A stretch of DNA of 15,594 nt, taken from NCBI GenBank assembly GCA_964571375.1, contig CAZNBL010000031.1:1-15594 (forward strand). Reading direction: 5' to 3'. Source of the DNA: JAFTYR01 sp964571375 (GTDB taxonomy: Bacteria > Pseudomonadota > Gammaproteobacteria > Burkholderiales > Burkholderiaceae_F). Within the stretch, counting starts at the first letter, position 1. Each line of letters begins with the position of its first letter. The notes below the pieces were generated by a model, which did not search any database, was not told the origin of the DNA, and saw only the letters and a list, made by a program, of their open reading frames with translations. This document shows positions 7,241-13,981 of the stretch, one piece after another. The position numbers were made by a program, and so were the translations under genes.

Positions 7241-8062
7241 TTAGTGCACCATAATATGAAAGTGCTTCATATTGATGGCCTGATAGCGGCCGTCGTTCTT
7301 AATCGCGAGCAGCGCATCGTTGAGTTTTTTGAGGTAGGGAGACGCGCTTCTCGAAAGCGCGATTCTGCGGTTGCTCTGTTCGGGAGGCAGATTCGGGTGC
7401 ATGCCGATAAAGCGTACTTTTTCGTTTCCGGGCTGCTTCATGAATTCATAGGCGACGATACCGGTGACGAAGAGAACGTCGACCTCACCCTTCATCATGG
7501 CGCGGAACATACTGCGGATCGATACGTAGGGTCTGACCTTCAGGCCGTTCGGTACATAGACTTCGTTTAACAGCTGCTCCTGACCGCTGTGCACCAAAAC
7601 GCCCGCCGTCAGATCCATCTTGGTGGTCGGCGTAATGCGTGTCGGGCAGTCGTCTTTAGCGGAGATAAAGACGAGCTGAGAGCGGAAATAGGGATTCGAG
7701 AATTTGAAGTCGGCAACACGCTTTGTCAAAGGTCTCCAGCCGTTTACCACCATCTGCACCCGGTCGGCTTCGATGGCGTTCAACATATCGACCATATTGA
7801 GCGGCGCAAGCACGCACTGAATCTTCATTTCGTCGCAGAGCGCATTGGCGATATCGACGTCAAAGCCGGCATATCCGCCTTTCTTTTCGTCGTAGTACGA
7901 GAACGGATACGAGTGATCGGAAACGCCTACAAACCAGGTCTGGCCCGCACTGACCGCGGCGGGAGAGAGCGAAAGAGCTGCGGTAACCGACACGGTTAAG
8001 AGTGCGACAGCCCCGATCGAGGAAGCGAGAATGCTGCGCAAGCGCTGAGAGAATCCTGCCAT
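7241..8062 (-). CDS. Periplasmic solute-binding protein, family 3
   Basis: A 273-residue protein with a signal peptide (basic start, hydrophobic core about 11-37, likely cleavage after VSA at 39) and the family 3 (amino-acid type) binding-protein fold. Diagnostic features are YPFSYYDE at 52-59, GFDVDIANAL at 66-75, and RPLTKRVADFKFSNPY at 110-125. Arg115 sits where family members bind the ligand carboxylate. The Asp that usually binds the amino group in the second lobe appears replaced by Thr200 (GEVDVLFVTG), so the ligand may not be an ordinary amino acid. No ABC permease or ATPase gene adjoins it. It lies instead between a c-di-GMP phosphodiesterase gene and a cyclase gene, which suggests a sensory rather than transport role. 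GGGAGG (complement of 8069-8074) is six bases before the ATG, which overlaps the upstream stop by one base. Confidence 0.92.
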   Translation of the reverse strand: MAGFSQRLRSILASSIGAVALLTVSVTAALSLSPAAVSAGQTWFVGVSDHSYPFSYYDEKKGGYAGFDVDIANALCDEMKIQCVLAPLNMVDMLNAIEADRVQMVVNGWRPLTKRVADFKFSNPYFRSQLVFISAKDDCPTRITPTTKMDLTAGVLVHSGQEQLLNEVYVPNGLKVRPYVSIRSMFRAMMKGEVDVLFVTGIVAYEFMKQPGNEKVRFIGMHPNLPPEQSNRRIALSRSASPYLKKLNDALLAIKNDGRYQAINMKHFHIMVH

Positions 8063-9759
8063 CAGAGACCTCCCGTACAGCGTTTTCCGGCTTCTTCAAG
8101 GAAGCTGTCGATTTCAATGGGTCTTGAGAAGTAGTAGCCCTGGTAGAAGTCGGCCTTGATATCTTTGAGCTGTTCGAGCATTTCGGCCTCTTCGATGCCT
8201 TCGATGCAGATGCCGACGCCGTGCGCATGGCACACATCGGCAAAGGCGCGCACAAAGGCAAGGCACATCGGATCTTCGACCATCTTGCAGGACATGGCTC
8301 GCGAGAGTTTGACGACATTGAAGTCGGATTCGAAGAAGCGCATCAGCATGCTTGAGCCTTCTCCGAAATCGTCCTGAGCAAGGCGGATGCCGAGCTCCTT
8401 GCACTGCTCGAGGAACTTCTTGGTCTTATCGAAGTGCGTATCGGGCGCATCTTCCGTGATTTCAAACGTGAAGCTGCTGCCGGAAAGGCCTGCCTTTTCA
8501 AGACCTCTTCTGACGTATTCGAAACAGTATTCGTCGATGAGCTGAGTCGGCGTGATATTGACCGTAATACGCATCTTCGGATTAATCTCGCGCAGCTCTT
8601 TTGCCCATTCGATCGCCTGATCGAAGGTGTGGCGCGAGAACGGCACGATCATGCGGGAATTTTCGAGCATGGAAACGAAGCGGGCCGGAGAAATCGTGTG
8701 CTTCAATTCCTTGGAGCGAAGCAGAATTTCGCCTGCGTACCACTCTCCGGTGTCGGCTTTGACAATCGGCTGCACGAGATACTTGAATCCCGAGAAATGG
8801 TTGCCGATCGTGGAGACGATATTAAGGAGCTCCTTATTGGTCATGCAGCAGCTGTAGAGACTGTTTTCGTCGAGCGACGACTGCAGTTCGATCTGCGCAA
8901 GGATCGAGGCCAGGAGTTCGTTTTTCACGTCGGACGACAGGATGTCTTCCCTTCTGCAGACTTCGACGGGATCGATTCTCAGCTGTCGGCAGATGTCGGC
9001 GAAGCGGCTGTTGATCCGCTCTGCAATGACATTCGGATCGGTGTTGACGGCGTGGAATGCGCAGACCAGCTGATTTTTGAGGCGATAGCAGTGGAGCGAT
9101 TTGTCCTGGCAGTTGAGCATGAGGCTCATCTGCATCAGAAGCAGGTCACGCTCGCGTCCGAGAATCGCTCTGCCGTTCCGGGTAAATATCGGAATTTCAA
9201 AGCAGGCGATGGTGTCGGCTGCGTTTTCGCGAAGCAGCTCGACGATGTCTTCATCGAGCCTTTGATCCGTGAGACGGTTGTGCGCGTTGTTTAAGAGATA
9301 GATCGCGTCGAGAATCGTCACCGTACCGACCACGAGGCTGTGCGCCGGATTGCAGTGGTTGGGGATGATGTTGGTGTTCTGATAGATCCAGACAATCGTA
9401 TCGTCGGGTCGGCGGATACGGTAGTAGTGATCGTACGAGAGCTTTTTCGGCACTTCTTTGAGATCGTGCAGATGCCAGGGCGCTTCGTCAAAGAGTTCTC
9501 GGTCGATGTCGTGGCAGATGAGTCCGGCAATATGCTCGTGAATGTCCGTAACGTTTCGGGACTCGAAGCCGAAGAGGCGTCGGAGCGCTTCGGAAACAAA
9601 GGCTTTTTTGTTACCCGGATCTGCGACGAAGTACTTCGGAGACTTCTGCTGCAGCTGCAGTGCGCGGCGGATGGAAAGGCTGTCGCAGCAGCCGTCGGCA
9701 ACATCCGCAGTGTTCTGATAGTCGGTCAGAAATTCGGATAAACGATCAAAGTCTTTCAT
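8062..9759 (-). CDS. c-di-GMP phosphodiesterase, PAS-(degenerate GGDEF)-EAL
   Basis: A 565-residue soluble protein without membrane segments. Residues about 40-155 look like a PAS domain. Residues about 165-295 fit a decayed GGDEF domain, with RLKNQLVCAF at 226-235 where RxGGDEF would lie, so no cyclase activity is expected. Residues about 315-555 form an EAL domain. The catalytic set is present: Glu344 (EILLR instead of EALxR), Asn401, Glu433, Asp463-Asp464 in DDFG, Lys484, Glu520, and Gln540 in QGYYF. It should hydrolyse c-di-GMP to pGpG. The loop after DDFG (EGSS for TGYS) and KLS for KID are unusual, so activity needs testing. Its gene starts 21 bases after bcsC and overlaps the SBP start by one base. 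E. coli also has a GGDEF-EAL gene (pdeK) just after bcsC, which supports a cellulose-linked role. Confidence 0.93.
   Translation of the reverse strand: MKDFDRLSEFLTDYQNTADVADGCCDSLSIRRALQLQQKSPKYFVADPGNKKAFVSEALRRLFGFESRNVTDIHEHIAGLICHDIDRELFDEAPWHLHDLKEVPKKLSYDHYYRIRRPDDTIVWIYQNTNIIPNHCNPAHSLVVGTVTILDAIYLLNNAHNRLTDQRLDEDIVELLRENAADTIACFEIPIFTRNGRAILGRERDLLLMQMSLMLNCQDKSLHCYRLKNQLVCAFHAVNTDPNVIAERINSRFADICRQLRIDPVEVCRREDILSSDVKNELLASILAQIELQSSLDENSLYSCCMTNKELLNIVSTIGNHFSGFKYLVQPIVKADTGEWYAGEILLRSKELKHTISPARFVSMLENSRMIVPFSRHTFDQAIEWAKELREINPKMRITVNITPTQLIDEYCFEYVRRGLEKAGLSGSSFTFEITEDAPDTHFDKTKKFLEQCKELGIRLAQDDFGEGSSMLMRFFESDFNVVKLSRAMSCKMVEDPMCLAFVRAFADVCHAHGVGICIEGIEEAEMLEQLKDIKADFYQGYYFSRPIEIDSFLEEAGKRCTGGL
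8069..8074 (-). promoter_or_regulatory. Ribosome binding site of the solute-binding protein gene
   Basis: GGGAGG on the minus strand, six bases before the ATG at 8062, lies inside the end of the EAL gene. With the one-base stop/start overlap (TGATG) this indicates translational coupling of the phosphodiesterase and the binding protein. Confidence 0.75.
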
Positions 9760-9780
9760 GTCGGATTCTCTTGTTCTTAT

Positions 9781-12609
9781 TTACCAAGATGCATAGGACA
9801 TCATCGTGTCAGAGGCTGCGGCGGCATCGGCATGTCGCCGTTCCAGCCTTTGAAGTTGTAGCGTACGTAGAGCTGGGCGTAATACGGCTCTGGACTTGGA
9901 AGCGCCGGCAAACACACCGAGCGTCCAATGCGGGGTGATGCGACGCTCGAGCGCTCCCTGCAGACGATAGCTGATACCGGTCGAGGTGCCGCCCTCGTCG
10001 ACTGCATCTCTGTCGTCAATGTTACCGACAATAGCGCGCAGCGGATAGCGGGGAGATGCATCGATCTTCGAGAAACTTAAGCCCAGGCCCGCCTGAGCTT
10101 CCCAGGACCAGTCGCCTCTGCGGCCGCGGTCGATGAGGCCGAAAGAGGTGCCCCAATACTGCTGAGGCGAGTAATAGCCGCCGTTACCCAAGGTATAGCC
10201 GCTTAAATTCTTATTGAACGACCAGAACATCGCCATGGTCGAAAGACGCACTTCATGGTTCGGGGTATTGACGAGACGGTAGTAGTAGCCGCCCATGAGC
10301 ATGAACGAGGAGTTGTCTTCCACGCGGTGGCCGCGAAGCATCTCGTAGCTCACCTTACCCCAGAGACCGTGGTTGTAACCCCGGTCGAAGCTTACGTCGA
10401 GTGCCGCTCCGATTCTTCTGACGCCGCCCCAGGTGATGCCGCTGACCGGATCGGTCTGTCCGCCGTAGGCTAAGAGCGACGACCGCTCGGCTCTCCGGTA
10501 GACGCTTAAAGACGCCCCGATATCCTCGATATCGAAATTCAACGACGCACCGCCCACCCAGTCGGAGTAGTTAAAGCCCGAAGGCGTGCGGCCGACATCC
10601 ATCGCAAAGTGTTCGTCTTCCCAGGCAAGCGCCCAGCCGTAACCCTTGCCGCGGGTTTCGGGAGAAGAAGCGAATCCGCTTTCATAGCCGGTACCGAATT
10701 TGCTTTCGCCGGCTCTTCTGTCGAAGCTGCCGACATCGAGATCGACCCGTTCGACCCGGGCGACGGCGCGGCCCGTACCGAGCGGGAATTCCGCTTCGGT
10801 AATGAGTGCCTTTTCCGTGACGTCCGAGTAGCCGCCCGTGCCTTCGTCACGGTAGTAGTTGAGACCGCTTCGAAGGACGATGTTGTCTTTTTGGTAGAGC
10901 TCTGCGGCATCGGTTCGGATCGAGCGGATTTCCCAGAGTTCGCCGGTTTCATCGTCGGGCGTGCGCATCGCTCTTGTAAAGAACGCATTGTTTTGCGCTT
11001 CGGCATAGTTGTTTACCAGACCTACGTCGGCAAACGCTTCCCGATAGATGTCGAGCGCTTCTTTGGTGTAACCGCTCATCGCGAGGCTTCTTGCCCAGTC
11101 GCGCTTTAAGACGGCGAGCTTTTCTTTGCTCTCACCCGGTGTCTTAACCGCGCAGGCCCAGAGGTTGTGCGCTCTCTGAGTCAGACCGATATCGTGATAG
11201 ATCGAGGCGGCTTCGCCTGCCTGATCGGCGGTGAGTGCGATTTCCTTATCGTCGGCCGCGGCGTCGAGCAACATTGCGGCATTGAGTCTTTCGCCCTGAG
11301 CCGCAAGAATGGCAGCCGACGAAATACGGGCTTCCTGCCGGTAGTCTCTGACGCCGATAAGTTTGGCGTATTCGAGGAGCGCTCTGTCTTCCCTGCCGGC
11401 TTCTTCCGCCCAGCGGGCTTTGAGAAGCCTGTGGTAGGGATCGTCGGTCTGAACGGAATCGATCGTTGCGAGCGCTTTATCCCACTCCTGCTGCCAGGCG
11501 TGAGCCTGCGCGACTTCAAGCGCCGGCATGATTTCGAGCGAGGCGAGTTTGCGGCGGATACGTTCGCGCTCCGCGTTTTTCTCTCTCGGAGTGTGCGCGA
11601 GCGCTTCCCGGGTGTATTTCACCGCGAGCGCATGCCGGTCCTGTCTTAAAGCAACGTCGGCAAGTCCGAGATACGGATAGGGATTGGCTTCGTTAAGCGC
11701 GGCGGCTTTTTCGTAATATTCTTTGGCTTCCCAGGGACGATCGGCATCCATTGCGGCGTCGCCCTTTTCGAGCGCAAGCCAGAAGCGGGCGTCACGGGCG
11801 GCATTCTGCCAGCGGCGCATACGGTCGTCGTCGGGCGCGAGCTCCATCACTTCTTCAAGCGCGGTGAGCGCAGAAGCTCTGAAGCGTCTGTCGTAGACGT
11901 TGTCGAGCGCGAAGTTGCTCAGCTCTTCGATTCTGCAGGCCGTGAGAATCTGATCGGCTTCGTGTTTGACGACCAGGGAACCGATGCCGTGTCCCTTCAT
12001 GAGAGCGGAGAGTCCCCGCTTGGCTTCGACCTTGCGGCCGTCGATATTGAGCATCAGGCGGTAGTAGTGCAGGCGCCACGAAGTTTCTTCAGGGGCATAG
12101 CCTCCGAACGCGTTTTCAATGGCGGCAACCGCCGCTTCGTACTGACCGGCGGTTTCAAGGAGCGCTACCTGAGCGAGCGCCGTTCGCATCCCGGGCTTTT
12201 CCAGATCGAGGACGAGCTGCGCTTTTTTGCAGCTTAACGAAGATTTTTCCTTGCAGAGCGCAGCGGTGATCTCGTCGATCACGGCCTGATTACGCATTTC
12301 AGGCGACGCTTCGAGATGATGCTGCAACCAAAGAATCTGCAGTTCGATATCTTCGGAGTACATCATGATGAGCTTTCTGAGCGCATCCTCGGCAACGTCT
12401 CTCTGATGCATCCGCCGACCTTCCAAAATGAGGTCGATGAGCCATGACTGCGGATCTACGCCGGGTGCGGCAATCGCGGCGCCTGAAAGGAAAAGCGGCA
12501 GAGCGACAAGCGAAGCACGCAAAGAGACCGCAGCTGCATGCTTCGCAGCTTTAAAGCCCGGTCTCTGTTTACGTACGGCAGTCACTCTTTCTTCCTGAAC
12601 GGGGTTCAT
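9781..12609 (-). CDS. bcsC: Cellulose export TPR/outer-membrane porin BcsC, 3' end apparently frameshifted
   Basis: A 942-residue ORF with a long n-region and signal peptide (cleavage near AIA, residue 47), many TPR-like helical repeats (about 50-560), then an outer-membrane beta-barrel (about 600 onward). This matches BcsC, which guides cellulose across the periplasm and outer membrane. It is shorter than E. coli BcsC (1157), implying fewer TPRs. Barrel-like sequence in the main frame stops at about position 9900, after GVFAGASKS. The next 30 residues that look right (YYAQLYVRYNFKGWNGDMP) are in the next frame, from about 9890 to 9807. The main frame then ends MSYASW, an aromatic end typical of outer-membrane barrels. 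Two opposite one-base shifts would join all three parts. They could be sequencing errors or real mutations. The preceding bcsZ gene ends 55 bases upstream. Confidence 0.9.
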   Translation of the reverse strand: MNPVQEERVTAVRKQRPGFKAAKHAAAVSLRASLVALPLFLSGAAIAAPGVDPQSWLIDLILEGRRMHQRDVAEDALRKLIMMYSEDIELQILWLQHHLEASPEMRNQAVIDEITAALCKEKSSLSCKKAQLVLDLEKPGMRTALAQVALLETAGQYEAAVAAIENAFGGYAPEETSWRLHYYRLMLNIDGRKVEAKRGLSALMKGHGIGSLVVKHEADQILTACRIEELSNFALDNVYDRRFRASALTALEEVMELAPDDDRMRRWQNAARDARFWLALEKGDAAMDADRPWEAKEYYEKAAALNEANPYPYLGLADVALRQDRHALAVKYTREALAHTPREKNAERERIRRKLASLEIMPALEVAQAHAWQQEWDKALATIDSVQTDDPYHRLLKARWAEEAGREDRALLEYAKLIGVRDYRQEARISSAAILAAQGERLNAAMLLDAAADDKEIALTADQAGEAASIYHDIGLTQRAHNLWACAVKTPGESKEKLAVLKRDWARSLAMSGYTKEALDIYREAFADVGLVNNYAEAQNNAFFTRAMRTPDDETGELWEIRSIRTDAAELYQKDNIVLRSGLNYYRDEGTGGYSDVTEKALITEAEFPLGTGRAVARVERVDLDVGSFDRRAGESKFGTGYESGFASSPETRGKGYGWALAWEDEHFAMDVGRTPSGFNYSDWVGGASLNFDIEDIGASLSVYRRAERSSLLAYGGQTDPVSGITWGGVRRIGAALDVSFDRGYNHGLWGKVSYEMLRGHRVEDNSSFMLMGGYYYRLVNTPNHEVRLSTMAMFWSFNKNLSGYTLGNGGYYSPQQYWGTSFGLIDRGRRGDWSWEAQAGLGLSFSKIDASPRYPLRAIVGNIDDRDAVDEGGTSTGISYRLQGALERRITPHWTLGVFAGASKSRAVLRPALRTLQLQRLERRHADAAAASDTMMSYASW

Positions 12610-12664
12610 TACCCGTCTCTTTATTATCCTGCTTTATCCCAGTATTCCGCTGTCCCTGCGGTAA

Positions 12665-13981
12665 TTATTTTTGCGTTTCTTCGGTTTTTGTCTCTTCTGC
12701 GGCACCGTCGGATTTTTCAGTCGGTTTGACGAGTTCCGGGTTTAAGCGGGCGCTCACCAAGACACGGCCGTCGGGGGCAAACGCAAAGTAGCGGCGGTCG
12801 AAACCGATCGCGTAGAGCGAAAGCACGTTGCTGTAGTAGGAATCGGGTTCCATCGTGCGGTGCGCGATGAGCGTGCGGATAAAGGAAGCGGTACGGCTGC
12901 CGTCGTTACGGTAAGAGGCATCCTCCCCCTGATCCTCGGCGATGCTGTCCATGTAGGCCAAGAGGCACGCACCGAAGCTGTCCGGACCCGTACGGTTGAT
13001 CTTGAGCGTATTCAGATCAACTTTTTCGGGCGGCAGTCTCAGACGCATCGTTGTGTCGATCATCGCCGAGAACTGCTTCTTCAGGAGGTCGTACGCGGGA
13101 TCGCTCTGCGCGGTCATTGCCGCCCACATATAGGTGCGGATGGCGTTGTAGCTGCCGAGGTTGTCGCGCTCGGCGACGAGATTGCCCGCATAGTCAAAGC
13201 GGGCCCAGTCGGGAGAGTAGCCGTCGGGGGCGCTTCGAATCACCGCACGCAAAGAAGCGTCGTAGACCTCGGTAAAGAAGGCGTCTTCCGCGGCAAAGCG
13301 CTTGAAGATAAAGAGCGGGTAGTAGCTCGGATTAAGGAGCACGCCCTTTTTGCTTTCAAAGCCGACTTTGCCCGGCAGCAATACGTGGCCCAACTGACGG
13401 ATGTGGCGCGTCTGGCTCTTTAAGACAACGAGCATGGCGCGGCCCTTTGCCGTGTAGTCGGGTCTCTTCCAGAGGCGACCGGCTTCAAGCAGCGAATATG
13501 CGATCCACATGTCGGAATCGGTCGCATTGTTCGAATCCAGGACTTCCCAGGCGACAACGGTCTTATTGGAAACCGTGCCGTCTTCGCCGGTGACGCGCAC
13601 CGTCTTCACGTTCTTGCCCCAGAGCCAGGCCGGAGCGTTCTTCGTGAGGTCGCCGTCCGCTAAATTATCTTCGGTCCAGCGAAGCAGTTTGTCGAACAGT
13701 TCGCGCTCGCCCGCAACGAGCGCAAAGAACATCGCATACGACTGTCCTTCGCTCGTGGTGATGCGCTTGTCGTCGCTGTAGTCGATGACACGGGCACCGC
13801 TGTCGAAAACCGACACATTGGTTTTCTTAAAGGCTTCCCATTCGTCCCAGACGTTAAAGGGAGAAACCTGCCCCTGGGTTGCAACTGGTGCCGCATCGGC
13901 TGCGGGGGCTGCGTTCAACGCGCCCGCAGCACCGATGGAGAGAGCGGCGGCCAAAGAGGCGATAAATTTTTTCTGTCTCAT
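12665..13981 (-). CDS. bcsZ: Periplasmic endo-1,4-beta-glucanase BcsZ (GH8)
   Basis: A 438-residue protein with a signal peptide (KK start, hydrophobic core 7-22, cleavage near ALNA or the following Ala-rich stretch) and a glycoside hydrolase family 8 domain. Glu78 in TSEGQSYAMFFAL corresponds to the catalytic acid of E. coli BcsZ (Glu55). The conserved NNATDSDMWIAYSLLEAGRLW region (151-171) carries the family Asp residues Asp155 and Asp157. The protein is longer than E. coli BcsZ (368) because of an Ala-rich linker after the signal peptide, an insertion around 125-143, and a charged Glu/Thr-rich tail. BcsZ cleaves misassembled cellulose in the periplasm. Its ATG overlaps the bcsB stop by one base (TAATG), showing tight coupling. 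Confidence 0.96.
   Translation of the reverse strand: MRQKKFIASLAAALSIGAAGALNAAPAADAAPVATQGQVSPFNVWDEWEAFKKTNVSVFDSGARVIDYSDDKRITTSEGQSYAMFFALVAGERELFDKLLRWTEDNLADGDLTKNAPAWLWGKNVKTVRVTGEDGTVSNKTVVAWEVLDSNNATDSDMWIAYSLLEAGRLWKRPDYTAKGRAMLVVLKSQTRHIRQLGHVLLPGKVGFESKKGVLLNPSYYPLFIFKRFAAEDAFFTEVYDASLRAVIRSAPDGYSPDWARFDYAGNLVAERDNLGSYNAIRTYMWAAMTAQSDPAYDLLKKQFSAMIDTTMRLRLPPEKVDLNTLKINRTGPDSFGACLLAYMDSIAEDQGEDASYRNDGSRTASFIRTLIAHRTMEPDSYYSNVLSLYAIGFDRRYFAFAPDGRVLVSARLNPELVKPTEKSDGAAEETKTEETQK

Noticed and set aside
8434..9294. 286-codon open frame on the plus strand
   Set aside because: It is fully antisense to the EAL-domain gene, whose motifs are unmistakable; the open frame is a by-product of codon bias.
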